A DNA stretch of 64,000 nucleotides, taken from positions 1 through 64,000 of the forward strand of contig WLJX01000004.1 in assembly GCA_009701575.1 (NCBI GenBank), in the 5' to 3' direction. This DNA comes from Actinomycetota bacterium. Its GTDB lineage: Bacteria > Actinomycetota > Actinomycetes > Nanopelagicales > Nanopelagicaceae. Below the pieces are notes generated by a model. That model did not search any database, was not told where the DNA came from, and saw nothing but the letters and a program-made list of their open reading frames with translations. The position numbers were made by a program, and so were the translations under genes. Each line of letters starts with the position of its first letter. Positions within the stretch are counted from its first letter, which is position 1. Shown in pieces: positions 9,838 to 21,547 of this stretch.

Positions 9838-11181
9838 GTGAATGCAGTGAATCTTCGCAAACCTCTGATTCTCACCGTAGTCGCATCAGCGCTGGTGGGG
9901 TCTCTAGCAATAAGTAGCGTTTCGGCAACTGCCGCCAGCGATCCAGGAGTTACATCCTCTGAAATCGTTCTAGGTATGCAATTGCCACAAACTGGAGCAG
10001 CAAGCCCAGGTTATAACAAGGTAGATGACGCAGCTCGCGCCTACTTTGATTATGTAAATTCAAAGGGCGGAGTAAATGGCCGCAGCATCAAGCTTGTAGT
10101 TAAAGATGATACTTACAAGGCTGGGTTAACAATTAGCACCGCTTCTAAATTAATTAACGAAGATAAGATTTTTGCATTCTTTGGATCAATTGGAACTCAA
10201 ACCCACGTTTCAATCATCAAAGATATTAACCGTCGCAAGATTCCAGATATCTTTGTAAACAGTGGTTACAGCGGTTTCTATACCGATCCTAAGAAGTATC
10301 CAACAACATTTGGTGGTCTTGGAACTTATACCGTTGAGGCGAAGATCCTTGGAAAGTATCTCAAGGAAAAGTACGCTGATAAGAAGATTGGTATTTTGTA
10401 TCAATCCGATGACTTCGGCCGAAATGCTCTTGCTGGATTTACCGCAGCAGGACTTAAGTTTGAAGCTAAGAAAACTTCAGCATCATTCGTTGCTGGAACT
10501 CAAGGCTCACTTGGCTTGGGAACACAAATTGGTCAGCTAAAAGCTAATGGCGTAGATATTGTGATTATCGCTGCTGTTTCTTCAGCTACAGCAGTTGCAT
10601 ATGCAACAGCCAGTGCGCTTGCCTACAAACCAACAAAGTGGGCAGTAATTAGCGTTGGCGCAGATGCCACAACTTTCCAGACAATCCTTGGCGCAAAGGG
10701 CGTACCTGCAGCAACAAGCGCAGCGATGCTTGCTGGAACTATTTCAGCATCACATGCACCAGCTCCTGGCGATGCGACTGATGAATATGTCACTGCATTC
10801 AAGAAGATAAATGAAGACTTCAATAAAGGCGTAGATAAGCGTTGGGACAACAACATCATGCAAGGCATGAATATTGCTTACCTTGCTACTTCTGCACTTA
10901 TGGGAGTTGGAAAAGATCTAACTCGTGCAAAGTTAATTGCTTACCTTGAGAACAATGGTTCAAAGTTAAGCAGCGCAGCATTCGCACCTCTAGGCTATTC
11001 AAAGTCCACTCATGAGGCCTTCACTGGTTTCTGGCTTGGTGAATATGACGCCACAACACTTCTTGCTCCAATTGATGGAAAGCGCGTTGTTTATACAACC
11101 GATTCCGGAACTGGCGAAGTAACTGTTTCCAACTACAAGCGTACAGCTATTGCTGCTGATGCGCTTCCAAAGGTTGCGTGA
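9838..11181 (+). CDS. Liv-type ABC transporter substrate-binding protein, secreted
   Basis: Signal peptide then DPGVTSSEIVLGMQLPQTGAASPGYNKV, Peripla_BP_6-like organisation; follows LivGFHM. Confidence 0.9.
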   Translation: MNAVNLRKPLILTVVASALVGSLAISSVSATAASDPGVTSSEIVLGMQLPQTGAASPGYNKVDDAARAYFDYVNSKGGVNGRSIKLVVKDDTYKAGLTISTASKLINEDKIFAFFGSIGTQTHVSIIKDINRRKIPDIFVNSGYSGFYTDPKKYPTTFGGLGTYTVEAKILGKYLKEKYADKKIGILYQSDDFGRNALAGFTAAGLKFEAKKTSASFVAGTQGSLGLGTQIGQLKANGVDIVIIAAVSSATAVAYATASALAYKPTKWAVISVGADATTFQTILGAKGVPAATSAAMLAGTISASHAPAPGDATDEYVTAFKKINEDFNKGVDKRWDNNIMQGMNIAYLATSALMGVGKDLTRAKLIAYLENNGSKLSSAAFAPLGYSKSTHEAFTGFWLGEYDATTLLAPIDGKRVVYTTDSGTGEVTVSNYKRTAIAADALPKVA

Positions 11182-11188
11182 GGATAAA

Positions 11189-12832
11189 ATGAAAAATATG
11201 AATCTCAAGAAACTAATAGCAACACTTGGTGCAAGCGCAATGATCTCAGCAGGATTGGTAGTCGCAGTTGCGGCGCCAGCTCAAGCTGCAGATCCAGTTT
11301 GTGTTACTGATGCTAAAACTGGAACTATCACTTGCGAAGGCAAGTTGAGTAATGGCGCTGCATATAAGACGATGGTTCCATCTAATTACGATGGAACTTT
11401 CTACTTCTGGCAGCACGGAATTCGTCCTTCCTATCCATATCCAGGATATACACCTCCAAAGGGCGTTGAACAAATGGCCCCAACAAGTGTTAACCACAAG
11501 GTTGATACAACTAAGTCAATGCTCACACTGGGTTATGGCTTAGCTGCGTATGACTGCTCTACAGGTGGCCTACATGGTTGGAACACTGCAGACTGCGTTG
11601 AAATGCTAAATGAATTAGTAACCATTACTAAGTCACGTATTTCAATTAAGAAAACCATTGTTTACGGTGCTTCAATGGCCGGTGTAGTTCTAACGCCTTT
11701 CATTGAGAAGTATCCAAATCAAGCTGATGCAGTTGGAATTCTTGCTGGTTTAACCCCATCAGTTAATAACGAACTTAAATCTGGTTGCGACATGCTCTAC
11801 ATCTTCAGCGTCTTCTTTGATCCAACGATCAAGGGTTGCGGAGTTATGGGAACAAAGGGTCTGCCTGGTCACATGGCTGTTTTAGGTGACTTTCCTAAGG
11901 TTGTTGCACTACTTACGCAATGGAGTAAGGACTCCGGAGCACTTCCACTTGCATATCCTGCAGCTCTAGTTGGTTCAGGAATTCCACAACGTTCTGCGCT
12001 TCTACTTGCAGGACTTATTGCGGGTCTTCCAACTAAATCTGCAAGCTTTGATGGAATTTCAACAAGCACACTTATTCCAGAACAGAGCATCAATGCAACT
12101 CTTGCAATTCTTCAAAATACAGGCGAACTACTTGGAACTGCCTACTTTGGTGGACAAGCGGTTTCTGAAGTTGTAGGTGCAGGTTTCTACGACAACACAA
12201 AGACTGACTTTGCCTCACTTCTATCAGATGCAGATCTAGGCCGATTTAACCTTGGTCTCTCTGGAGATGATGGAATTAATGCAATGCTTGCAATGCTTGC
12301 TGCAGCGCCACGTGTTACTGGAAATGCAGAAGCAATGGCGAAAATTGCTGCACTTGATAAAGCAAAGTTTGATACCTCAAAGCCAGTAGTTCTGCTCTCA
12401 AATGAAGCAGATCGCTTGGTATTGCCAGGTAACACACCGCTTTATCTAAATAAAGCAAAGGCATCCTATGAATCAAAACTTGCTTCATGGGAGAAGAAAT
12501 ATGCTGCCGCAACAACTTCAAGCCAAGTCTCTGCTCTCTTGAAGAGCAAGCCGGTTTGGAACACAGTGGCAATGTATGCGCTGACTCCTGAAACTTACAC
12601 AAAGTTCACAGCAGCTGGGCTTCCAGATTCAAAGGCCGCAATCTCACCATCAGGTGTTGGCCATGAGTCATTCACCAAAGATCAGCTAATGCTTTGGGTT
12701 CGTGTTCTTGCTTCATCAGCAAAGACTGGAAAAGTCCCAAGTCAAGGTGTCATGAGTTCATTATTGGCTGCAACTCCGTATCTAAATACTGATCCGGATT
12801 ACCAACCAAATGAGTTGAAGTATCAGGATTAA
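11189..12832 (+). CDS. Secreted alpha/beta-hydrolase-like protein
   Basis: Signal peptide MKNMNLKKLIATLGASAMISAGLVVAVAAPAQA; nucleophile-elbow-like GASMAG; C-terminal ...GVGHESFTKDQL plausible catalytic His. ATG 11189 preceded by AGGAT. Confidence 0.68.
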   Translation: MKNMNLKKLIATLGASAMISAGLVVAVAAPAQAADPVCVTDAKTGTITCEGKLSNGAAYKTMVPSNYDGTFYFWQHGIRPSYPYPGYTPPKGVEQMAPTSVNHKVDTTKSMLTLGYGLAAYDCSTGGLHGWNTADCVEMLNELVTITKSRISIKKTIVYGASMAGVVLTPFIEKYPNQADAVGILAGLTPSVNNELKSGCDMLYIFSVFFDPTIKGCGVMGTKGLPGHMAVLGDFPKVVALLTQWSKDSGALPLAYPAALVGSGIPQRSALLLAGLIAGLPTKSASFDGISTSTLIPEQSINATLAILQNTGELLGTAYFGGQAVSEVVGAGFYDNTKTDFASLLSDADLGRFNLGLSGDDGINAMLAMLAAAPRVTGNAEAMAKIAALDKAKFDTSKPVVLLSNEADRLVLPGNTPLYLNKAKASYESKLASWEKKYAAATTSSQVSALLKSKPVWNTVAMYALTPETYTKFTAAGLPDSKAAISPSGVGHESFTKDQLMLWVRVLASSAKTGKVPSQGVMSSLLAATPYLNTDPDYQPNELKYQD

Positions 12833-12851
12833 ATCCTGAACAACTAGAAAT

Positions 12852-12885
12852 TGCGGGGTCAGTTAATTCTGGCCCCGCTTTTTCA
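12852..12885 (+). terminator. Rho-independent terminator
   Basis: GCGGGGTCA-gttaattc-TGGCCCCGC followed by TTTTTC. Confidence 0.85.
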
Positions 12886-12921
12886 TGAAATCGTCTTTAA
12901 ATATTTGGGTAACCTTCTCTT

Positions 12922-13362
12922 GTGGCTGAGATAAATAGCGTTGAAGAGATGTTCTCTTTCGGACGAGCAGTTGGCGAGCAACTCAAATCCGGGGATTTAA
13001 TTCTTTTATCTGGCCCACTTGGCGCTGGCAAGACCGCACTAACTCAAGGAATTGGCCGAGCGTTGGGTATTGAAAATGTAACTTCGCCAACCTTTGTTAT
13101 CTCGAGAATTCATCCTGGAAAGATCCCATTAGTTCATGTCGATGCCTATCGATTACAAGGCGAAGCAACTGCAATCTTTGATGATTTAGATTTAGAGAGT
13201 TATTTAGCTACGAGCATCACCGTTGTCGAATGGGGTGAAGGACTAGCAGACCGACTTGCTGATCAGTATCTAGAAATAAAAATTGAATTCGGTGAGAGCG
13301 ATGACCTGAGAATTGTTTCAATAATTGGCCATGGCGAGCGTTTTGCAGGTTTCAAAGCATGA
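12922..13362 (+). CDS. tsaE: tRNA threonylcarbamoyladenosine biosynthesis ATPase TsaE
   Basis: GPLGAGKTALTQGIGRALGI, VTSPTFVISRIHPG, LVHVDAYRL, VEWGEGLAD; GTG start. Confidence 0.94.
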   Translation: MAEINSVEEMFSFGRAVGEQLKSGDLILLSGPLGAGKTALTQGIGRALGIENVTSPTFVISRIHPGKIPLVHVDAYRLQGEATAIFDDLDLESYLATSITVVEWGEGLADRLADQYLEIKIEFGESDDLRIVSIIGHGERFAGFKA

Positions 13363-14354
13363 GCACATATTTACTTCTTGATACCTCAACTTCTCGTACA
13401 AGTGTTGTAATAGTTAAGAACGGTGAAGTTGTTTTCAGTGAATATAGCGATGGCGCTCTTTCACATGGCGAAACACTTCCCAAACTTGTCGTAGCTGCGC
13501 TAAAAGTTGCGTCACAAATAGATGAAGTAATCGTTGGTATGGGGCCAGGTCCTTTTACTGGACTTCGAGTCGGAATTTCATTCGCCCAAAGTTTCGCTTT
13601 TGCTCGTGGAATCAAGTGGCAAGGTGTCTGCAGCCTTGATGCCATTGCTAGCCAATTTTCCGATAAAGATTTTCTGGTTGCGGTAGATGCGCGTCGCAAA
13701 GAAGTTTTCTACGCCAGATATACCGATGGCGTTCGGATTGGTGAACCAAATGTGTGTCAACCTTCTCAGCTTGATGCGTTGCAAATTCCAATTTATGGTG
13801 AAGCGCTAAATCAATTTCCAGATCCTTCAGCATTTGTAGATATTGCTAATTCGAATAAAACTTATTCGGCACCTATTTATGTTCGTAGACCTGATGCTTA
13901 CCCTGCGCCAGTCGGTGTGAAATTTAGGCCAATGACTCAACTTGATTTGGTTCCAGCATTTGCTATTGAGAAAGCGGCATATGGAAAAGATGGTTGGTCG
14001 ATGGCCCAACTCAAAGAAGAATATGCCGGTAGCGATCGAATGTATGTTGCTGCTGAATTTGGTGGTGAGCTAATTTCATACGCCGGCGTATTTAATTTAG
14101 CTGGGGTTGCTGATGTTCTAACGCTTACGGTTGCCGATGGGCATCGCCGTAAAGGTATCGGGCGCGAGTTATTAAGACGTTTGATTGACTGGTCCCGTAC
14201 CCAAAAGTGTGAAGCGATAATGCTTGAAGTTCGCGTCGGCAATGAAGAGGCGATTCCTCTTTACACATCATTCGGTTTTATCGAAATTTCACGCCGCAAG
14301 GATTATTACGGGCCAGGTAAGACTGCGATCGTTATGCGCAAGGAGTTGAAATGA
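13359..14354 (+). CDS. tsaB-rimI: Fused TsaB / RimI-type N-acetyltransferase
   Basis: N-terminal TsaB ([36 protein letters not shown]) joined in frame to GNAT domain ([48 protein letters not shown]). Confidence 0.92.
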   Translation: MSTYLLLDTSTSRTSVVIVKNGEVVFSEYSDGALSHGETLPKLVVAALKVASQIDEVIVGMGPGPFTGLRVGISFAQSFAFARGIKWQGVCSLDAIASQFSDKDFLVAVDARRKEVFYARYTDGVRIGEPNVCQPSQLDALQIPIYGEALNQFPDPSAFVDIANSNKTYSAPIYVRRPDAYPAPVGVKFRPMTQLDLVPAFAIEKAAYGKDGWSMAQLKEEYAGSDRMYVAAEFGGELISYAGVFNLAGVADVLTLTVADGHRRKGIGRELLRRLIDWSRTQKCEAIMLEVRVGNEEAIPLYTSFGFIEISRRKDYYGPGKTAIVMRKELK

Positions 14355-15388
14355 AAAACTCTGATGCTCTTGTATTAGGTATTGAAACATCGTGTGATGA
14401 AACGGCTGTTGGAATTGTTTCGGGTCGCAAATTATTAGCAAATGTAATTTCATCCAGCGTTGAAGAACATGCCAGATTCGGCGGGGTTGTCCCAGAAATC
14501 GCAAGCCGGGCACATTTAGAAGCAATGCCTAACGTTATAAAACAAGCGTTAAGTGAAGCCAGAGTTTCCATTGAAGATATCGATGCTTTTGCGGTGACTG
14601 CTGGACCAGGGTTAATTGGAGCTCTTTTAGTTGGAACTTCAAGTGCATCAGGCCTTGCACTTGCGATGGATAAGCCACTTTATGGAGTTAATCATTTATC
14701 AGCCCACATCGCGGTTGACTCGCTCAATTCGGATCATGAATTGAATCCAGCAATTGCGTTGTTAGTTAGTGGTGGCCACAGTTCAATCTTGCAGGTAAAT
14801 GACCTAACGAGTGATGTAATAACACTGGGTTCAACTATTGATGATGCCGCAGGCGAGGCCTTCGACAAAATTGCCAGAATTTTGGAACTTGGTTTTCCTG
14901 GTGGCCCAGCAATTGATCTTGATGCAAAATCCGGTAACCCAAACGCAATTGAATTTCCACGCGGTCTAACACTTGCTCGCGATTTAGTGGAACATAAATA
15001 TGATTTCTCATTCTCGGGTTTAAAAACTGCGGTATCAAGATATTTAGCAAAGACTCCTGAATATATCCGCGCCGATGTTTCGGCTTCGTTTCAAGAAGCA
15101 GTGGTAGAAGTACTTTTACTTAAGGCAATTGCAGCGGCCAAAGAGGTTGGGATCGACACCTTAATAATTGCTGGTGGGGTAGCGGCAAATAGCAGACTTC
15201 GGGCCTTGGCCCAAGAACGGGCCGATAAGGCCGGAATTCAACTACGAATTCCACCAATGAACTTGTGTACCGATAACGGAGCAATGGTTGCAGCCATCGG
15301 TTCATTGGCTGTAGCGAAGGGTTTAAGGCCCTCAGAGCTTGGTTTTGAGGCTAATTCCAGCTCAGGTATTACAAGACCCATCTTTTGA
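14351..15388 (+). CDS. tsaD: tRNA N6-adenosine threonylcarbamoyltransferase TsaD
   Basis: [41 protein letters not shown]. Confidence 0.96.
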   Translation: MKNSDALVLGIETSCDETAVGIVSGRKLLANVISSSVEEHARFGGVVPEIASRAHLEAMPNVIKQALSEARVSIEDIDAFAVTAGPGLIGALLVGTSSASGLALAMDKPLYGVNHLSAHIAVDSLNSDHELNPAIALLVSGGHSSILQVNDLTSDVITLGSTIDDAAGEAFDKIARILELGFPGGPAIDLDAKSGNPNAIEFPRGLTLARDLVEHKYDFSFSGLKTAVSRYLAKTPEYIRADVSASFQEAVVEVLLLKAIAAAKEVGIDTLIIAGGVAANSRLRALAQERADKAGIQLRIPPMNLCTDNGAMVAAIGSLAVAKGLRPSELGFEANSSSGITRPIF

Positions 15389-15418
15389 CGCCTAGCCAGC
15401 CCTGCTTTAGAGTTTGCG

Positions 15419-15445
15419 TTAGCACTCGAAGGGTGAGTCTGCTAA
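15419..15445 (+). promoter_or_regulatory. CIRCE element (HrcA operator) upstream of groESL
   Basis: TTAGCACTC-gaagggtga-GTCTGCTAA against consensus TTAGCACTC-N9-GAGTGCTAA: left arm exact, two mismatches in right arm, spacing 9. Confidence 0.88.
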
Positions 15446-15479
15446 TTTGAGTAGAGCCCACAAATATGAAGGAGCAATC

Positions 15480-15776
15480 ATGGCCGTAACCATCAAGCCG
15501 CTTGAAGATCGCCTAGTTGTAAAGGCAAATGAAGCCGAGCAAACAACAGCATCAGGTTTAGTAATTCCAGATACCGCAAAAGAGAAGCCACAAGAAGGCA
15601 CTGTAATTGCAGTTGGCCCAGGTCGTTTCGATGATGGCGTGCGCACACCAATGGATGTAAAAGTTGGCGATGTAGTTCTTTATAGCAAGTACGGCGGAAC
15701 TGAAGTTAAGTACAACAACGAGGAATACCTTGTTCTTTCAGCTCGCGATGTACTAGCAATTATTGAAAAGAAGTAA
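15480..15776 (+). CDS. groES: Co-chaperonin GroES
   Basis: [47 protein letters not shown] upstream of ATG 15480. Confidence 0.97.
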   Translation: MAVTIKPLEDRLVVKANEAEQTTASGLVIPDTAKEKPQEGTVIAVGPGRFDDGVRTPMDVKVGDVVLYSKYGGTEVKYNNEEYLVLSARDVLAIIEKK

Positions 15777-15779
15777 TAA

Positions 15780-17417
<1,638 letters not shown>

Positions 17418-17443
17418 TTAGCCATTAATTAACGCTTAAATTT

Positions 17444-17482
17444 AAGGCCCCAAACTTTCATTAGTGCGGGGCCTTATTTATT
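17444..17482 (+). terminator. Rho-independent terminator after groEL
   Basis: AAGGCCCC-aaactttcattagtgc-GGGGCCTT followed by ATTTATT. Confidence 0.82.
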
Positions 17483-17496
17483 GGTTTAATTAGCAC

Positions 17497-18261
17497 ATGG
17501 CAAATTCCCCAATAATGACGCTCAGCATTGATTGCGGCGGACTTAGTATCAAGGCCTCGGTCCTTGATGAAGATGGCACGATGCATGCCCCTGCAATCGC
17601 AGTGCCAACCCCATATCCACTTACTCCGCTGGATCTCATCAACGTCTTTAAAGATATTGCCTCAAAACTACCTAAAGCAGATCGCATAACAGTTGGCTTT
17701 CCGGGAATGGTTCGCCACGGAGTTGTTGTAAATACCCCACATTATGTAAATGTAAAAGGGCCGCGCACCAAAGTTGATCCAGAGCTGTTCTATGCCTGGA
17801 AGGGTTTAGATTTTAGAAGTCAGGTCGAAGAAACTTTTAAGCTTCCAACCTTGATGTTAAATGATGCTGAGGTCCATGGCGCTGGCGTTGTTGCTGGCTC
17901 TGGCTTTGAAGTTGTTTTAACCCTTGGAACCGGACTTGGTTGCGCAGTATTTGATGGTGGAAAACTTGCACCCCATATTGAACTTTCACATGCTCCGATT
18001 CGTCGATCAACAATTTATGACGAATGGATTGGTGAGCACGAACGTCGTCGCCTTGGCGATTCATTCTGGTCTCGCCGAATTCGCGCGATGGTTACAGATT
18101 TGCGCCCAGTATTTCACTGGGATCGACTCTATTTAGGTGGCGGAAATGCCCGCCGAATTACACCTTATGTCTTAGAACTGATTGGCGATGATGTTGTTAT
18201 CGTGCCAAATGCTGCCGGAATTGTTGGCGGCGTTCGGGCATGGAATTTAACTCGCGTTTAA
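17497..18261 (+). CDS. ROK-family sugar kinase-like protein (polyphosphate glucokinase-like)
   Basis: LSIDCGGLSIKASVLDEDG, VGFPGMVRHG, MLNDAEVHGAGVV, VLTLGTGLGCAVF, YLGGGNARRI. Confidence 0.72.
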   Translation: MANSPIMTLSIDCGGLSIKASVLDEDGTMHAPAIAVPTPYPLTPLDLINVFKDIASKLPKADRITVGFPGMVRHGVVVNTPHYVNVKGPRTKVDPELFYAWKGLDFRSQVEETFKLPTLMLNDAEVHGAGVVAGSGFEVVLTLGTGLGCAVFDGGKLAPHIELSHAPIRRSTIYDEWIGEHERRRLGDSFWSRRIRAMVTDLRPVFHWDRLYLGGGNARRITPYVLELIGDDVVIVPNAAGIVGGVRAWNLTRV

Positions 18262-18293
18262 AAGGTCTCGATTTATTTCGGCCGGCAAACCAC

Positions 18294-18325
18294 TTGCCAT
18301 TGTTATCATAGATAATCTATAATCC
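18294..18325 (+). promoter_or_regulatory. Predicted promoter (TTGCCA-18-TATAAT) overlapped by GntR-type operator ATAGATAATCTAT
   Basis: TTGCCA 18294-18299, TATAAT 18318-18323; palindrome ATAGAT-A-ATCTAT 18308-18320; same core as site at 21402-21423. Confidence 0.62.
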
Positions 18326-18345
18326 TCTTCAATTACAAAGGGGCG

Positions 18346-19530
18346 ATGGCTATGATTATTGAGTCTGTGGATCTTTTTTACGTACGCATGCCAGAGGTTT
18401 TGGATATTGGGGATGGAAGCCAAGATGGCTTAGTTTTTCGAGTTCGAGCCGGAGGATTTGAAGGCTTCGGTGAAGCAGTTGCATCGCCTCTAACCTCAAT
18501 AGCAAGTTGGATCGCTCCAATGTCACACAGTGGGTGCCATCCAGTTATTGATTCTGTACTTGGTTCAAAGCTTGATTCACCGGCTGATATTCAGGCCATC
18601 GCAGACAGAGTAAGGGCGCAATCGTTTTATGGAATTATTCAGAGTGATTTAACTTTCTCTGGAATTGAAATCGCGCTCTGGGATTTGTTAGGTCGGGCCA
18701 AAGAACAACCTATCTACGAGCTTTTGGGGTATCGAAGTTCAGAGAAGAAATTGCCTTACGCGTCAGTCCTATTTGGGGATAGCCCAGCAGAGACGCTAGA
18801 AAAAGCAAGATCTATGCGCACCCGTGGTTTCTCCGCAATTAAATTTGGTTGGGGACCATTTGGACGTGGCTCTGTTGAACAGGATGCCGAACATATATTT
18901 GCCGCTCGCGAAGGAATTGGAAGTGACGGTCATTTAATGATCGATGCTGGAACTGTTTTCGGAGATGACGTTGATGCAGCAGCCCTTCGGTTGAAAGCGC
19001 TATCTGAGGCGAAAGTAAAATGGTACGAAGAACCAGTATCAGCCGCTGCTATTTCGCTATACAAGAATTTGTCGTTACGTACTCCAAAGGTTCCACTGGC
19101 TGGGGGAGAGGGAGCACACAATCGATATCAGGCCGAGCATTTAATTGATCAAGGTGGAGTTGAGTACATTCAGATTGATACTGGATATATCGGCGGAATT
19201 GGACCAGCCTACAAAGTTGCTCAACATGCGGTGAAGCAAGGAGTCCAATTTGTTAATCACACTTTTACTTCTCATTCCGCACTGGCAGCCTCGATGCACC
19301 CATTTGCTGGCTTGAAAGAGTTCTGGCTTGCCGAATATCCAATGGAACCGAAGGCGCTATGTGCAGAAATGAATAAGAACAAGATTGAAATTCAGAGTGA
19401 TGGAATGATTCAAGTTCCAGAACGTCCTGGTCTTGGCATTGATTTTGATACTGAAACTATTAAAAAGTATTTAGTTGAAATTGAGATCAAAGATTCTGGA
19501 AAGGTTCTTTACAAGACCCCAACTATTTAA
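18346..19530 (+). CDS. Mandelate racemase/muconate lactonizing enzyme (enolase superfamily) protein 1
   Basis: KFGWGPFG; metal-ligand segments LMIDAGTVFG, WYEEPV, LAGGEG; IDTGYIGGIGP, VNHTFTSHSALAASMHP. Confidence 0.85.
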   Translation: MAMIIESVDLFYVRMPEVLDIGDGSQDGLVFRVRAGGFEGFGEAVASPLTSIASWIAPMSHSGCHPVIDSVLGSKLDSPADIQAIADRVRAQSFYGIIQSDLTFSGIEIALWDLLGRAKEQPIYELLGYRSSEKKLPYASVLFGDSPAETLEKARSMRTRGFSAIKFGWGPFGRGSVEQDAEHIFAAREGIGSDGHLMIDAGTVFGDDVDAAALRLKALSEAKVKWYEEPVSAAAISLYKNLSLRTPKVPLAGGEGAHNRYQAEHLIDQGGVEYIQIDTGYIGGIGPAYKVAQHAVKQGVQFVNHTFTSHSALAASMHPFAGLKEFWLAEYPMEPKALCAEMNKNKIEIQSDGMIQVPERPGLGIDFDTETIKKYLVEIEIKDSGKVLYKTPTI

Positions 19531-20192
19531 ACGCTCTTTCCATCAACTTTTTTTGAGATCCGAGTTTGAACTGTTCCGATTATGTGCCATTTAAGTATTT
19601 CATCAATCTTTGTTGGCGAACCAGTTGTTAGGACTTCAAGTAGGGCTGCGTGCTCGGATGCTTGCTTGGATAAACTTGGACTAGGTCCGTATTTATAGAA
19701 TTCCAAGCGAACTCTAGATAAGACGGCCTTCCACAAGTTAAGAGTTTGCGTTGAGGCTGCAACTTCCATGGTTATTGTATGGAATTTAATATCCGCTTCA
19801 TTGACCATTTTAATATTCTTTAACTTGGCTCCAGCGCGCATCTGTTCAATTTGATTTTGAAGTTCTTTGACTACATAAGGAGTAAATTTAGCGCGCGCAT
19901 TTCGTAACGCAAATTGCTCCATGACCAGGCGAACTGGTAGCAACATATGCAGAAACTCTTCGTTTGAAATGGAAGTAACGAAGACGCCACGATTGGGAAT
20001 ATGTTCAAGAAGGCCCTCGCTCTCAAGATCACGCATGGCTTCGCGAACGGGTCCAGGACTACATTTGAATTTTTCGGCAACCTCATTCTGTTTCACCTGA
20101 GAACCTGGCATTAGTTCGCCAGAGATGATTTGTTCACGAAGAAAGTGCGCAACACTTGAACGCTGCGAGATTGGTTGTTTACTTAAGGACAT
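19527..20192 (-). CDS. GntR-family transcriptional regulator (FCD-like C-terminal domain)
   Basis: wHTH: SSVAHFLREQIISGELMPGSQVKQNEVAEKFKCSPGPVREAMRDLESEGLLEHIPNRGVFV. Confidence 0.9.
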   Translation of the reverse strand: MSLSKQPISQRSSVAHFLREQIISGELMPGSQVKQNEVAEKFKCSPGPVREAMRDLESEGLLEHIPNRGVFVTSISNEEFLHMLLPVRLVMEQFALRNARAKFTPYVVKELQNQIEQMRAGAKLKNIKMVNEADIKFHTITMEVAASTQTLNLWKAVLSRVRLEFYKYGPSPSLSKQASEHAALLEVLTTGSPTKIDEILKWHIIGTVQTRISKKVDGKSV

Positions 20193-20223
20193 CGGATAAG
20201 TCTACCTAACACCTGAAAAAGAA

Positions 20224-21354
20224 TTAAATGAAACCTTTCGCTCCCGTGTATTTTTCCACTTTATCTGGGTCGAGTTCGTAGCCTAAACCTGGCCCACTAG
20301 GGATCTCTAGGAATCCATCTGAATCCAGCTTCCATGGAGTTTTTCCAATGTCATCTACGTAGGCAGAACCCGTTATGTATTCGACCTTATTTGAACTGCT
20401 TATTGAAGATGCAAGCTGTAAATCGGTTGCCAACCCCACGGCCGTATTCCATCCATGTGGAATAACTTGAACGCCATAGGCATCTGCCAGGGTGGCAATC
20501 TTTTTGAATTCGCTTATTCCGCCAACTTTCGTTACGTCGGGTTGGACAATATCAAAGGCGCCATCTTGTAAGAATGGCAAGAAACTCTGCCTGCGAGTCA
20601 AAACTTCGCCACCTGAAATCGGCACACTTGATTGTTTACGTAGCTCCACAAAGTTATCTAGATCATCAGGTCTGATTGCTTCCTCTAGCCAACCAACTTG
20701 ATAGAAAGCCAGCATATGAGAAGTGTTAATGGCCCACCGAAGCCCATTACGCCAGTAAGCGTCACTTGCACCTGCATCAACAGCAAGAAAAGCTTTATCA
20801 CCAATTGTTTCTCGGGCCGTCTTTACTAGCAGCTCATCATGCTTATCATCAATTCGCCCATATGCGCCCCAACCAATTTTGAATGCCATGAATCCCTGAG
20901 ATAACAAATTCTCTAGATTAGCTGCCATGAGCTTTGGTTCATCCATCAATAGAGATGCGTAAGGCATAACTCTTTCTCTAACTCTTCCACCAAAAAAGCG
21001 CCCGATAGGTTGCTTTGTTGCTTTTCCAAAAATATCCCAAAGCGCAATATCTATTCCACTAATTGTGTGGGTGATAGCGCCACCACGGCCTTGCCAAAAA
21101 GTATTCTGATGTAATTTTTCACTTACTCGCGATGGCTCGTCTGCACGCTCCCCAATAAGAAGAGGCTCGAGAATTTCGAGTGAAGCTTTAACAAGAGCCT
21201 CGCTTGTAAAGACTGATCCAATTCCAGTAATTCCTTCATCAGTTTCGACTGCAATTAACGTGTGAACCACCGTGTCTGGCTTTAGTTCATCAGACCAACC
21301 ACCCTTCGGAGTGGCGCCCCGGAGCCCTGCTGCCTTAATGCGCACAATTTTCAT
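20224..21354 (-). CDS. Mandelate racemase/muconate lactonizing enzyme (enolase superfamily) protein 2
   Basis: FKIGWGAYGRID, LAVDAG, WLEEAI, ISGGEVLTRR, IVQPDVTKVGGISEF, IPHGWNTAVGLA; RBS GGAGG before ATG. Confidence 0.88.
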   Translation of the reverse strand: MKIVRIKAAGLRGATPKGGWSDELKPDTVVHTLIAVETDEGITGIGSVFTSEALVKASLEILEPLLIGERADEPSRVSEKLHQNTFWQGRGGAITHTISGIDIALWDIFGKATKQPIGRFFGGRVRERVMPYASLLMDEPKLMAANLENLLSQGFMAFKIGWGAYGRIDDKHDELLVKTARETIGDKAFLAVDAGASDAYWRNGLRWAINTSHMLAFYQVGWLEEAIRPDDLDNFVELRKQSSVPISGGEVLTRRQSFLPFLQDGAFDIVQPDVTKVGGISEFKKIATLADAYGVQVIPHGWNTAVGLATDLQLASSISSSNKVEYITGSAYVDDIGKTPWKLDSDGFLEIPSGPGLGYELDPDKVEKYTGAKGFI

Positions 21355-21401
21355 TATTTACCTCCGATTAAATCAGCCAAAAAGATCAGCCGAATAGTAT
21401 T

Positions 21402-21423
21402 GACAGATTATAGATAATCTGTC
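21402..21423. promoter_or_regulatory. Palindromic operator, probably for the adjacent GntR regulator, overlapping a minus-strand promoter
   Basis: GACAGATTAT-AG-ATAATCTGTC, perfect 10-bp arms; minus-strand TTGCGT-17-TATAAT overlaps it. Confidence 0.7.
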
Positions 21424-21547
21424 ATCGTAACGCAACGTTTAAACCTCCTCCTTTGGCGAGGCATGGGGATTGGGCGAGGTGGGTACTTGGGGGTACTCGC
21501 GGTATTCCAAATCTGCTAGTTCACATTCAAAAAAGGGAGAGAAAAGA

